64,000 bases of DNA from an archaeon (GCA_024276825.1 JAJRWI010000007.1:1-64000); one strand, 5' to 3'. Shown: positions 1 to 8,355, counted from the stretch's first letter. Numbers and translations are program-made. The notes: generated by a model from the letters alone, not told the origin.

Positions 1-1104
1 AAGTCGTTGGATGTGCATCAGTCGGTGTCCATGTGATGGAGTTGCCTGTGCCTCCCTCAGGATATGAGATGTCAGCAGGACTGTCAAGCACTGGAGGTGT
101 GCCATCTGAAACAGTAACCCACACCAAGTCTTTAGCAGTGTTTTCACCGACATCAGTCACTACAATTGTGTAGTTGTAGGTTCCCAAGCCAAGTCCATCG
201 ATGTTTATGGTTATGGGGTTTCCGGAAGTCCAACTACCCGATGCAACAAGAGTCCCATTTCTGTATATCTCGTAAGTCGTTGGATTTGCATCGGTTGGTG
301 TCCATGTGATGGAGTTGCCAGTGGCACCCTCATCATAGGCAACATCAGCAGGACTGTCAAGCACTGGCGCAATCACGTCTGATACAGTGACCCACACAAG
401 GTCTGTGGCTACGTTATTACCAACATCAGACACTACAATAGTGTAGTTGTAAACACCAACACCAAGTCCATCCACATTGATAGTTATTGGATTCCCTGAG
501 GTCCAGCTGCCCGAGTCAACAAGAGTCCCATTTCTGTAGATCTCGTAAGTCGTTGGATGTGCGTCAGTCGGTGTCCATGTGATGGAGTTGCCAGTGGCAC
601 CCTCATTGTAGGCAACATCAGCAGGACTATCGACTACTGGGGCAGTCCCGTCCGATACAGTGACCCACACAAGGTCTGTGGCTATATTATTGCCAACATC
701 AGTCACTGCAATGGTATAGTTGTAGGTTCCTAGACCGAGCCCATCCACATTGATAGTTATTGGATTCCCTGAGGTCCAGCTGCCCGAGTCAACAAGAGTC
801 CCATTTCTATAGATCTCGTAAGTCGTTGGATGTGCATCAGTCGGTGTCCATGTGATGGAGTTGCCAGTTGCACCCTCATCGTATGCTACATCTGCAGGAC
901 TGTCCACAGTTGGAGCTGTTCCATCGTAGACTGTCGCCCAGACAAGGTCTTTTGCAGTATTGCCAGCAACATCGCTCACAACAATTGTATAGTTATAGGT
1001 GCCAAGACTCAGTCCATCTATATTGATTGTGATTGGAACACCTGATGACCAACTTCCAGAGTTAACAACGGTTCCGTTCCTATAAACATCATAGGTTGAC
1101 GGGT
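1..1104 (-). repeat. Tandem 273-bp coding repeats (91-residue Ig-like units)
   Basis: The same landmark (aagtcgttgg on the plus strand) recurs at 1, 274, 547 and 820, and a diverged version falls at 1093, giving an exact 273-bp period. The first copies are nearly identical over long stretches, the one nearest the N-terminus less so. This suggests recent duplication or gene conversion. The array continues beyond the left edge, and repeats this similar are prone to copy-number change and short-read assembly collapse. Confidence 0.9.
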
Positions 1105-1669
1105 TTGTGTCTGTTGCTGTCCAAGAAATTGTGTTACCAGTTGATCCCTCAGCAATATTCTGGTCTGCAGGACTATCTATTGTTGGAGGGGTTGTGTCTG
1201 GTGTAACAACTGAAACAGCAATATCAAGACTGGCTCCATCCAGATTTACATCGGCCGTCCAGAATCTTATTGTATAGGATCCTGCAGATTGTGGAGTAAT
1301 AGTGTATGTCACTGTCATTGCTCCTGCAGCAGGATTGGTGTCATAGGTCCCATCATCATCAATTACTGCTGTATCACCAGAGGGCGAAAATGTAAATTGA
1401 CCATTATCGGCCCAGGTATTGTAAGCTTTTATCGCTGTACTTCCAGTGGCCTCTCCACTTGATACATCAATAACCAGAGCAAAGGGCACTCCCACTGTGG
1501 CACTCACAGTACCAGTGGCATTTGAGGAGATTGAAATTCCGCTTCCGGTATGACAACCACCACACTCACTGGTATAGGTAGGATATGCCAGGGTTGAGTA
1601 TGCTCCTGCGATAATGAATAGACCAAGGCCCACTATTAGAGTTAGAGCAAGTTTCTCCTTCCTTTTCAT
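1..1669 (-). CDS. Exported Ig-like repeat protein with N-terminal CxxCH motif (partial, 3' end outside window)
   Basis: The open frame starts at ATG 1669 and runs off the left edge (about 556 codons present). The protein begins with a Lys/Arg-rich N-terminus and one hydrophobic segment (residues about 8-28), which looks like a signal peptide or anchor. CGGCH at residues 36-40 follows directly, a c-type heme-binding signature. Then comes a beta-rich domain of about 120 residues reminiscent of bacterial choice-of-anchor V/Reelin-like domains, which also often begin with CxxCH. The rest is a run of Ig/PKD-like domains of exactly 91 residues each, with conserved turns such as TYEIYRNGT, SGSWTSGNPITIN and NYTIVVSDV. 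Many NxT/NxS sequons fit N-glycosylation outside the cell. Likely a surface adhesin or S-layer-associated protein; no catalytic function is visible. Heme attachment is only inferred, since no cytochrome c maturation gene is in the window. Confidence 0.75.
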   Translation of the reverse strand, partial: MKRKEKLALTLIVGLGLFIIAGAYSTLAYPTYTSECGGCHTGSGISISSNATGTVSATVGVPFALVIDVSSGEATGSTAIKAYNTWADNGQFTFSPSGDTAVIDDDGTYDTNPAAGAMTVTYTITPQSAGSYTIRFWTADVNLDGASLDIAVSVVTPDTTPPTIDSPADQNIAEGSTGNTISWTATDTNPSTYDVYRNGTVVNSGSWSSGVPITINIDGLSLGTYNYTIVVSDVAGNTAKDLVWATVYDGTAPTVDSPADVAYDEGATGNSITWTPTDAHPTTYEIYRNGTLVDSGSWTSGNPITINVDGLGLGTYNYTIAVTDVGNNIATDLVWVTVSDGTAPVVDSPADVAYNEGATGNSITWTPTDAHPTTYEIYRNGTLVDSGSWTSGNPITINVDGLGVGVYNYTIVVSDVGNNVATDLVWVTVSDVIAPVLDSPADVAYDEGATGNSITWTPTDANPTTYEIYRNGTLVASGSWTSGNPITINIDGLGLGTYNYTIVVTDVGENTAKDLVWVTVSDGTPPVLDSPADISYPEGGTGNSITWTPTDAHPTT

Positions 1670-2032
1670 TATCTAATCACCGAACTCATTTTGCCTTCAA
1701 TTTGTAATTGTTTAATGGCATGCGGTCGCACAAAAAATGACCTAATAAGTATAGTGCCAAAATATGACGAATTTCGTCATGAAAACGATTTTTTTGTTAT
1801 AATTCTTAACATTGAAATATTGCTTTTTATTGATTTACATACTTTTGATAAATTATTAAACATAAATGCGAATTTAAATTTCAATTATTGACATATATTG
1901 ATATTTCAAAGTTATTCTCAAGTTAATTTGACAGATGGCTCTTGGCATTTCTAGAGATCTGTTCAATGAGAATGTAATCAAGAAACAGCAGGATAAGAGC
2001 AAGTCATCAATCAAATTGGTTTTACAACAATG
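1670..2032. other. AT-rich intergenic region, no gene seen
   Basis: This stretch lies between the divergent Ig-repeat gene (minus) and the Rpb5 homologue (plus). It is strongly AT-rich from about 1790 to 1915. The only longer open frame, 66 codons from 1691, has no recognisable protein character. The region presumably holds the promoter of the Ig-repeat gene on the minus strand, but I could not place a convincing TATA box for it. Confidence 0.5.
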
Positions 2033-2072
2033 TTTTTATTAACACGAATTGCGATTCTATCTGTCTAGACAG
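2033..2072 (+). promoter_or_regulatory. TATA-like element and perfect palindrome upstream of the Rpb5 homologue
   Basis: A T-rich TATA-like element (TTTTTATTA, about 2033-2041) lies about 25 bp upstream of the expected transcription start. A perfect 12-bp palindrome CTGTCTAGACAG (2061-2072) sits at that start, ending 4 bases before the GTG start codon at 2077. The transcript would be nearly leaderless, and the palindrome is placed where a dimeric repressor would block initiation. This is inference from position only. Confidence 0.4.
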
Positions 2073-2076
2073 ACAG

Positions 2077-2646
2077 GTGTTTTCTGTGGTCGAGTTCCCA
2101 GCTATTGTGATTAAGACGCGGTCATTACTGACTCTGAGAGGATACAAGGTAGACGAGGTTCTAGAGTATGAGGACAGATATGTGATGCACCCAGAGAAAG
2201 AGACTGAAAAGGGTGTTCACAGAATGGTTGTGTGGGTCCTCAAGGAGCCTAAGGTTGTGGGTGTTGCCATAGTCAGAGATATCGTCAATGAGATGGAAGA
2301 AGTAGAGGCTCAGGGGGGAATGCTTGTTGGCGGGTCTCGATTCACACCAGCCTCAAAGAAGCATGCTCGTGACACACGGATTGAATTAATTGAGGGCGGC
2401 TATGCATCATTCGATCTCTTTGAGCATGAACTGGTTCCCAAGCATGTCATTGCGGACGAGTCAGAGGTGCAACTGATTCTAGATCATTATGGCATAAAAC
2501 GAACACAACTACCAAGAATTCTCAGGGATGATCCTGCTGCGAAAGTTCTTGGAGCAAAGCCGGGTCAAGTCTTACGAATTGAGAGGGACAGCCATACTGC
2601 AGGCAAGACATACTACTACCGCCTTGTTGTTGATGGACACCGCTAG
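2077..2646 (+). CDS. rpoH: RNA polymerase subunit H / Rpb5 with eukaryote-like N-terminal jaw domain
   Basis: Rpb5/RpoH is a core subunit of archaeal and eukaryotic RNA polymerase; its C-terminal domain docks on the largest subunit at the downstream DNA cleft. The C-terminal part (about residues 112-186) is textbook: EHELVPKHV (116-124), QLPRI (144-148), DDPAAKVLGAKPGQV (151-165) and TAGKTYYYRLV (174-184). Ordinary archaeal RpoH is only this domain of about 80 residues. Here about 110 residues precede it, and they align by eye with the N-terminal jaw of eukaryotic Rpb5: RGYKV (21-25), EPKVVG (57-62) and FTPASKKHA (89-97, compare MTPSAK in eukaryotes). The start is GTG 2077, with GTG 2086 as an alternative. 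It is not next to rpoB/rpoA genes, unlike typical archaeal rpoH. It may therefore be a relocated sole copy or a paralogue. Stop codons overlap the convergent gene by 3-4 bases. Confidence 0.85.
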   Translation: MFSVVEFPAIVIKTRSLLTLRGYKVDEVLEYEDRYVMHPEKETEKGVHRMVVWVLKEPKVVGVAIVRDIVNEMEEVEAQGGMLVGGSRFTPASKKHARDTRIELIEGGYASFDLFEHELVPKHVIADESEVQLILDHYGIKRTQLPRILRDDPAAKVLGAKPGQVLRIERDSHTAGKTYYYRLVVDGHR

Positions 2647-3422
2647 AGAACAATTATGCCAAAGTAGACTGCAAACATGAACATTATGAATGTTGATATG
2701 AATGGTACCGTTATGTTATCAGTTCCTTTTGGACTAAACAGTTCAACTATTGTTGCAGTCAATGATCCTACGAGTACTATCATAAAAATTGTGAACCATT
2801 GAATCTCACCAGCAATTACTAAGAGCCCAAAGTTAACAACACCAAAGAACCAGAATGCTAACAAAGCACCTAGGAACCCAAAGAGGAATAGAGCAAATGT
2901 GCCATGCAGGCTTCTTATTGATCCAAAGATTTTACGTGTGTGATTAGACCCATATTTCATTCCTATTGGTGCAGACATACCATCGCCAAGCATCATAATC
3001 TGTATACCTGCCGCTGCAACAAAGTACCAGGATTCATGTCCTGTAAATGTGAAAAGTCCAGTGAGTATTGTTATTGAGACCGCATACCAAAACGGACCTC
3101 GTACACTTCCGTGCTCAAGGTCTTCAGGCCGAGCCATTGCCTCAAAAAACTTGCTGAATCGCTCCCGTCCTGCTAGACCAAGCATGATCACAAAGGTCAA
3201 TGCGACCAGAGTGGCCACCCAGGGATGAGAGTAGTAGGGAACAGACCAGATTGCAAAGCCAGCAAAGAGATGAATTATTTTTCTTGTGAAGTCAGGGCTC
3301 ATATTCATCTTTCGCCTAACGATATCACCCAATGAGAGGACGATCACAGCATACATGACAGCAATAAAGTACACAATGGCATCCCAGAGGTCTATTAAGA
3401 GCACAACTTGCATCAGACACAC
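2643..3422 (-). CDS. Dolichol kinase / phytol kinase / CDP-diglyceride synthase family membrane protein
   Basis: A protein of 259 residues with about seven hydrophobic helices. The family signatures are RKIIHLFAGF near residues 47-56, a central GDGMSAPIG segment (about 146-154), SLHG, and a C-terminal GTDNITVPF motif (about 233-241). These are typical of CTP-dependent polyprenol kinases (Sec59/VTE5-like) and related cytidylyltransferases. In an archaeon such an enzyme would phosphorylate dolichol or geranylgeraniol, the lipid carriers for N-glycosylation and lipid salvage; the exact substrate cannot be told from sequence. It starts at ATG 3422 (ATG 3413 also possible) and converges on the Rpb5 homologue with overlapping stops. 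Confidence 0.75.
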   Translation of the reverse strand: MCLMQVVLLIDLWDAIVYFIAVMYAVIVLSLGDIVRRKMNMSPDFTRKIIHLFAGFAIWSVPYYSHPWVATLVALTFVIMLGLAGRERFSKFFEAMARPEDLEHGSVRGPFWYAVSITILTGLFTFTGHESWYFVAAAGIQIMMLGDGMSAPIGMKYGSNHTRKIFGSIRSLHGTFALFLFGFLGALLAFWFFGVVNFGLLVIAGEIQWFTIFMIVLVGSLTATIVELFSPKGTDNITVPFISTFIMFMFAVYFGIIVL

Positions 3423-3466
3423 ACCACGTGCAGCTGATGAAAATCCAACACAATAATCTATCGGAA

Positions 3467-4282
3467 TTAAATATTATCCATGGGCTCTATTGTCTTCAGA
3501 CCAGTTGCTTCCTCTAAGCTTGCTATTGCGGATTCCACAAGGTCGTGCAACTCAGAATCATTCTCACCACGTGCAGACACCCAGACCTTGAGCACATTGG
3601 AAGTCCCATAGGTTGCAGGCATTGACTTGATATAGACTCCCTTGTGCTTCTTCATCACAGGGTCAATATGAGGTGCGAACATCGTCTCATCCCTTATTGG
3701 GAAATATACGACCTTTTCAACATAAGATGATGAAACATTCTCTTTGATCCAGGGAATGACAGAGTTTTCAAAAATGAACTTTAATTCACTTGGCACTCCG
3801 GGAAGACAAAAGATAATAGCCTTACCAATTGACAGTTTTACGCCAGGTGCCCCACCAACTCGATTGTCGAGAGGTAAAGCACCTTCTGGAATAATGGCCA
3901 TTTTTCTTCGGCTATCAGTTATTTCAGGGCTTTCAACAATCCCCCTTTCAAAGAGAATTTGATATTGCCTTTTCACTATTGCCAGTGCTTCAGGGTTCTC
4001 GCACATTGGAAGCTCAAATCTCTGAGCAATAGCAGCAAGTGTCATATCATCATGAGTTGGTCCGAGACCCCCAGATGTCAGGATCAGATCACAGGTTTCA
4101 AGGAGAAAGTCAAGGCCCCTGCCAATCTCACCAATGTCATCGCGAACACATGCAAGTCGTACATTTTTCACTCCAAGTGCCACAAGTCTGAGTTCCATCC
4201 AATTGGCGTTTGTGTCAACTACAAGACCATCAAGAACCTCATTTCCAATTGTCAGAATTCCCGCAGTCAATATTTCAGTCAT
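3467..4282 (-). CDS. cinA: CinA/MoaB-like molybdopterin-binding domain protein
   Basis: The 271-residue protein starts like the family: MTEILTAGILTIGNEVLDG, then VDTNANW, with TSGGLGPTHDD at about residues 69-79. This is the MoCF_biosynth fold found in the N-terminal half of CinA (NMN deamidase/ADP-ribose pyrophosphatase family) and in MoaB/MogA. The C-terminal NMN-deamidase domain of bacterial CinA is absent, as in many archaeal homologues, so the substrate is uncertain. I chose ATG 4282, one base after the stop of the upstream HD gene. An earlier ATG at 4324 would add 14 residues unlike the family and overlap the HD gene by 41 bases. Probably cotranscribed with that gene. Confidence 0.75.
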   Translation of the reverse strand: MTEILTAGILTIGNEVLDGLVVDTNANWMELRLVALGVKNVRLACVRDDIGEIGRGLDFLLETCDLILTSGGLGPTHDDMTLAAIAQRFELPMCENPEALAIVKRQYQILFERGIVESPEITDSRRKMAIIPEGALPLDNRVGGAPGVKLSIGKAIIFCLPGVPSELKFIFENSVIPWIKENVSSSYVEKVVYFPIRDETMFAPHIDPVMKKHKGVYIKSMPATYGTSNVLKVWVSARGENDSELHDLVESAIASLEEATGLKTIEPMDNI

Positions 4283-4283
4283 G

Positions 4284-4937
4284 TCAATCACCATTCCAAA
4301 TAAGCTCTCGTTGCAGATTTTCACTGATGTCTTTCAAGATTTGTAGCCTCTCTCGTGCCATTTTGCGAGCAAGTTCAGTATGCATACTGTTGGCGATTTG
4401 AGTGGCTAATGGAATGAACTCATGTAAGTCCTTTGCAAATGCCCTTAAATTCCGGCCAGGCCTTATCTTGAGACCATTTATCAGATAGTGAATGAATCCA
4501 GTCACTCCAAGTTTAACCAGCTTATCTGCTTCCCAGACAATCTGGGCTTCAATTGGTTGAAGGGGCTGTTTCAAAGTGAGACCAACATGCATTTCTATCA
4601 CCTCACAAATCCTATCAATCAAGTCATGGGCCATTCCTTTGGATTCAAGAATGGCCCGAGCCATTTTGGCTCCTTCCACTCCATGTTTGTTCTTTCCACC
4701 AAGGCCAGGTTTTGCAACATCGTGAAGCCAAGCACCCATTGTCACAATGAATTTGTCTGCACCTTCCGCTTCTGCAATCGATCTGGATATTCGTACAACT
4801 TCTCTAACATGATCAAACCTATAATCGTAGAGTGGAGGAATGCTGTCAGTCTGTGCACTTGACCATTCAGTCCTTGCTGTTTCTTGTGTTGCATCTCGAA
4901 TGACTTTGATAATTTCGTCCTCAATGCCAGCGTCCAT
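4284..4937 (-). CDS. HD-domain phosphohydrolase
   Basis: A protein of 217 residues of the HD superfamily (metal-dependent phosphohydrolases acting on nucleotides or phosphodiesters). Candidate metal ligands are H43 (FDHVREV), H72-D73 in WLHDVAK, H85 in NKHGVEGAK, and a downstream Asp in WEADKLV. It resembles small stand-alone HD proteins of the YedJ/uncharacterised archaeal type; no second domain is visible. Its stop is one base from the likely start of the CinA-like gene, so the two form a minus-strand operon. The true substrate is unknown. Confidence 0.8.
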   Translation of the reverse strand: MDAGIEDEIIKVIRDATQETARTEWSSAQTDSIPPLYDYRFDHVREVVRISRSIAEAEGADKFIVTMGAWLHDVAKPGLGGKNKHGVEGAKMARAILESKGMAHDLIDRICEVIEMHVGLTLKQPLQPIEAQIVWEADKLVKLGVTGFIHYLINGLKIRPGRNLRAFAKDLHEFIPLATQIANSMHTELARKMARERLQILKDISENLQRELIWNGD

Positions 4938-5044
4938 TGATTGAACTCACCTTCTTGAAACCTTTACACCTTCATAGACATTTGTGAAGTGATATCAGAA
5001 TTGAACAGGCTGGATGACTTCAATGTTTCTAAGTACTGATATAA

Positions 5045-5800
5045 TCAAGTTCCAATTTTCTTATACAACCGAAGAGTGTTTTCCAAAACTATCTCTGCAA
5101 GTTCATCAACATTGCGTCCGAGAATCTCTGCCACTGCTTTAAGTGCAGTCCAGACATTAGTAGGTGCGTTCTCTTCACCACGTATCGGTGCTAAGACTGG
5201 ACTATCAGTTTCAACAAGCAAGTGCTCGATATCAACAGCTCGTACCAACTTCTGTTTCTGGGGAGACCGTACAACTGAAGATGGAATTGAGAAATAATAG
5301 CCATAGTCTCTTGATGCAACTCTAGCAATACTACTCTTTCCATCAAACGCATGCATATGCACATTGTCTGCAGAGGTGTTTCTTAGAATTTCTATTGCTC
5401 TTTTGCCAGCAGAACGTGAGTGGACTTGGATTGGCAGGGAGAGCTCGTGGGCAAGAGCAATTAGCTCACGAAAGGCCAGTTCTTGCTTATCTCTTTCTTT
5501 ATGGTCTCTAACAAGATAATGATCAATCCCAATTTCACCAATTGCAATAATGTCTGAACTGAGATCTCTTATCCTTTCAATAGCTGTTTCAAATCGGTCA
5601 TACTCCAAAGCATCGAGTCCAAGACTTGTGAACACATTAGCATGTTTAGTAGAAATATCGAGATTTGCATTATATTCTTCGGGCAGTATTGCTGATGAGA
5701 TTATCGCCACATTTTGCTTTTCAGCATTCTTCACTATCTGGTCCAATCTATTTTCTTTAAGGAAAAATGTAAGGTGACAATGAGTGTCAATTATTCGCAT
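5045..5800 (-). CDS. tatD: TatD-family metal-dependent hydrolase
   Basis: The family contains Mg-dependent DNases and related amidohydrolase-fold enzymes with a TIM barrel. The start at ATG 5800 gives MRIIDTHCH, where the N-terminal HxH metal motif is H7/H9; ATG 5824 would add eight residues in front. Other expected ligands are visible: E89 in GEIGID, H127 in QVHSRS, H148/H150 in NVHMHAF, and D199 in ETDSPVLAP. The length of 251 residues is normal for archaeal TatD proteins. It stands alone between a 100-bp spacer and a longer intergenic region. Its likely role is DNA repair or quality control by nuclease activity, known from characterised members rather than shown here. Confidence 0.85.
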   Translation of the reverse strand: MRIIDTHCHLTFFLKENRLDQIVKNAEKQNVAIISSAILPEEYNANLDISTKHANVFTSLGLDALEYDRFETAIERIRDLSSDIIAIGEIGIDHYLVRDHKERDKQELAFRELIALAHELSLPIQVHSRSAGKRAIEILRNTSADNVHMHAFDGKSSIARVASRDYGYYFSIPSSVVRSPQKQKLVRAVDIEHLLVETDSPVLAPIRGEENAPTNVWTALKAVAEILGRNVDELAEIVLENTLRLYKKIGT

Positions 5801-5845
5801 TATTGCATTCCTCAAACTCATCAATTAGATGAGTGAAGCTGATGC

Positions 5846-5925
5846 AAATTGCTTGGTCATTCATCATATAAGTCCTTCAGCTTGTTGAATCAGCGGATTT
5901 GGTAAATTGCCTAGTCATTCATTAT
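5846..5925. repeat. Short direct repeat pair upstream of the sugar locus
   Basis: Two 22-bp copies of an AAATTGCYTRGTCATTCATYAT-like sequence occur at 5846-5867 and 5904-5925, 58 bp apart, with about three mismatches. They lie between the divergent TatD and epimerase genes. They could be regulator binding sites or a small local duplication; I see no further copies. Confidence 0.4.
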
Positions 5926-6020
5926 CTTGAGTAAAAAATCAACAACTCAGTTTTTTGATTGTTCAGAAAATGAAGAAACCTTAGTCAATGCCGTCATGAA
6001 AACAATGATAGCAAATGCCA

Positions 6021-6027
6021 TTTATAA
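6021..6027 (+). promoter_or_regulatory. TATA box for the epimerase gene
   Basis: TTTATAA at 6021-6027 is a good archaeal TATA box. It is spaced so that transcription would begin near 6048-6053, about ten bases before ATG 6062. Confidence 0.5.
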
Positions 6028-6061
6028 GACACATGGGCACATGCCAGTATGGTAGAATGCA

Positions 6062-7300
6062 ATGAGAGTCATGGTGATTTTAGGAACACGCCCCGAGTTC
6101 ATTAAGACCTGGTCCACTCTGAAGGCTCTTGATAATCATAGTGAGATAGAGTCGATAGTTGTTCATACAGGACAACATTATGATTTTGAGATGTCTCAGG
6201 TGTTCTTTGAGGAGTTATCAATTAGAGAGCCAGACTACTTCCTTGAAGTGGGTTCACATGATCTGACAGAGCAGACCATTAAGATAATGGGCAGGAGCAA
6301 AAAGGTGATTGAAGAAGTAAAGCCAGACCTTCTTTTGGTACAGGGGGACACCAATAGTACAATGGCCACCGCTCTGACTTCAGTTCAATGCAGAGTGCCC
6401 GTGGGGCACATTGAGGCAGGGTGCCGTTCATATGACTTGTCCATGCCAGAAGAACTTAATCGAATTGTGATTGATTCTATTTCAGCCATTCATTTTGCAC
6501 CTAGCGAAGTGTCGTATCATAACTTGCTACGCGAGGGTCATAATCCCAACAGAGTGTTTCTCGTTGGAAATACCGCAAAGGATGCTCTTGATGAGGGGAT
6601 TAGATTAATTGGAAACTCGCCTTTAAAGAATGAACAGTTTGCTATCGTCACAATTCATAGAGCAGGAAACGTAGACAATCGTTCGCGTTTACTCGAAATA
6701 CTTCAAGGATTGAAATCAATCCAAATGAGGTGCATATTTCCAATTCATCCCCGTACAAAGAAGCGCATCAATGAGTTTGAGTTCATGGATATTATTAATG
6801 GTTCAAATATTGAACTCGTGAACCCCATGGGATACTTGAGCTTCTTGAGATTAATGCAAGACTCACAATTAGTCATAACCGACAGTGGAGGAGTTCAGGA
6901 GGAGGCTGCTCTTTTGGGAAAGCCCACTCTGACCGTTAGAAACAATACTGAATGGCCCGAAACCATTTGGAGGGGATATAATATTCTGGTAAGCGCAGAC
7001 GCCAATGAGATCAAATCAAGGGCCAAAGAAGTTCTATCAAGAGACTTGAGAGAGCCTGACAAGTTATATCAGTCTGGTGCTGGCCAGAGAATAGTGGACA
7101 TTATTTTATCAATGCACAGAAAAAATGCCCTAGGATTCAAGCAATTGGATATGATTCAAACTGGCTATCCACAACTTGCACTTTCAACGGATCAGAAAAA
7201 CGGTGCAATGTTTGGATTCACTAAAAATGGCAGTTTCACAACATCGGAAATGAAATATATCGTTTTATTGAAATATCGTAAACTTAAGATGGAAGAATGA
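6062..7300 (+). CDS. wecB: UDP-N-acetylglucosamine 2-epimerase (WecB/NeuC family)
   Basis: It interconverts UDP-GlcNAc and UDP-ManNAc, or releases ManNAc if it is the hydrolysing NeuC-type. Hallmarks are GTRPE (8-12), QGDT (94-97), GHIEAGCRS (115-123), IHR (198-200) with the catalytic His, DSGGVQEE (274-281) and TEWPE (296-300). The conserved GT-B core ends near residue 360. About 50 extra residues follow and are not typical of the family. Two uses of the product fit the neighbours: ManNAc-type substrate for NeuB (12776-13846), or UDP-ManNAc for the dehydrogenase at 17235-18536. It is the first gene of the surface-sugar locus and has its own TATA box. Confidence 0.9.
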   Translation: MRVMVILGTRPEFIKTWSTLKALDNHSEIESIVVHTGQHYDFEMSQVFFEELSIREPDYFLEVGSHDLTEQTIKIMGRSKKVIEEVKPDLLLVQGDTNSTMATALTSVQCRVPVGHIEAGCRSYDLSMPEELNRIVIDSISAIHFAPSEVSYHNLLREGHNPNRVFLVGNTAKDALDEGIRLIGNSPLKNEQFAIVTIHRAGNVDNRSRLLEILQGLKSIQMRCIFPIHPRTKKRINEFEFMDIINGSNIELVNPMGYLSFLRLMQDSQLVITDSGGVQEEAALLGKPTLTVRNNTEWPETIWRGYNILVSADANEIKSRAKEVLSRDLREPDKLYQSGAGQRIVDIILSMHRKNALGFKQLDMIQTGYPQLALSTDQKNGAMFGFTKNGSFTTSEMKYIVLLKYRKLKMEE

Positions 7301-7327
7301 ACCTGATGTGATTTGCAAATCTGCAAC

Positions 7328-8152
7328 TCATCTTTTGGCAAGACTCTCTATGAGGTGATAGTAGTCTTCTAGCGTTGTGATCTTGAAACTTGTAACAATC
7401 TCGCCAGTATCAGTCAGTACCTTTCCAGGAGATTCAGCACATGTAGTTTGAAGAAATTCCAGAGCAGTCTTGCTTAGCACATCCTTGGAAGTAAGTCCTT
7501 TCAAATCAAGGTACCATTCGTATTTTTGAAGGATTTCCGGCATCTGAGTGTGTGGAATCTTGTCGTCGGTTGTTCTGTCAACTATGGTAAGTTCCAGTTG
7601 GTTCTGCTCTGCAAAGGCAATTGCTTCATCAAGACAATCCTTTGCTCCTTTTGTAATCCTGATAAACAATGCAGTATTGGGTCTTCGCACCCCAGGAGGT
7701 GCAGGTTTGAAAATGGGACTAATAGGGGTCCCATAGTATTCGCCCCATTGAGCGATGTCCTTTGTGGAGCAGATTCTCTTGGTGGCCAACCTGGCTTGCC
7801 AGGGTAGTTTCTTTTTATCACGAATCTCTGCACCATGAAATTGTAGAATAATAGGAGTAAACGGTGCAAAAAGACGGATTGTAGGTAGCAATTCATATAC
7901 TTGTCTGATCAAGATCACATTTGGTCTAAATGTCAAAATCGTCTTGATTATCTCAAAAAGATATCGAGCCACTCCGCCCTTAACACATTTGTAATCCCAG
8001 AATTCTTCGGAACAATTGTGCTTATGGAAAGCTTCACGAATGATTACTTTGCAGCGCCAGCCCTTTGATTCCATATATCGTGCAAGAGTTGCACTACTGC
8101 ATGTGATGTCCCAGATTTGAAGCAGTCGTTTTTGTTTCAATGCAGGTGCCAA
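7328..8152 (-). CDS. Glycosyltransferase-like protein (GT-B type, uncertain)
   Basis: A protein of 274 residues without a confident family match. The N-terminal half has alternating beta/alpha character and segments such as VILIRQVYELLP and IILQFHGAEIR, which resemble the acceptor half of GT4/GT-B glycosyltransferases (compare the HG motifs there). The C-terminal half keeps an ITKGAKD/ELTIVDR pattern like a shortened donor domain. It lacks a clear EX7E motif, so activity is unproven. It lies convergent to the epimerase and inside the glycan locus, which is the main support for a role in surface sugar transfer. Confidence 0.5.
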   Translation of the reverse strand: MAPALKQKRLLQIWDITCSSATLARYMESKGWRCKVIIREAFHKHNCSEEFWDYKCVKGGVARYLFEIIKTILTFRPNVILIRQVYELLPTIRLFAPFTPIILQFHGAEIRDKKKLPWQARLATKRICSTKDIAQWGEYYGTPISPIFKPAPPGVRRPNTALFIRITKGAKDCLDEAIAFAEQNQLELTIVDRTTDDKIPHTQMPEILQKYEWYLDLKGLTSKDVLSKTALEFLQTTCAESPGKVLTDTGEIVTSFKITTLEDYYHLIESLAKR

Positions 8153-8355
8153 CCCGAGTCAGTTATTTCTAGAAGCACTTGATTAGTGTTCTGATAACTG
8201 GCCTTATTTCATTTCGAGAAGAATAGCAGATTTGAGCAATTAAAAGTTCTGCCATGCCATGGTCCAGTTCCTTGAAACGATATTGAATTTCATTGATTAG
8301 TATGGCCTCTAGGGGCTCATTCCAAATGATAATGTTAATAATTCAGAGGGATTGA

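Noticed and set aside
1691..1891. Plus-strand open frame of 66 codons
   Set aside because: It lies in AT-rich intergenic DNA, has odd composition, no ribosome site and no family resemblance.
7310..7321. 12-bp palindrome GATTTGCAAATC between convergent genes
   Set aside because: It has no loop and no T-tract and lies between two 3' ends. Probably chance in AT-rich sequence.
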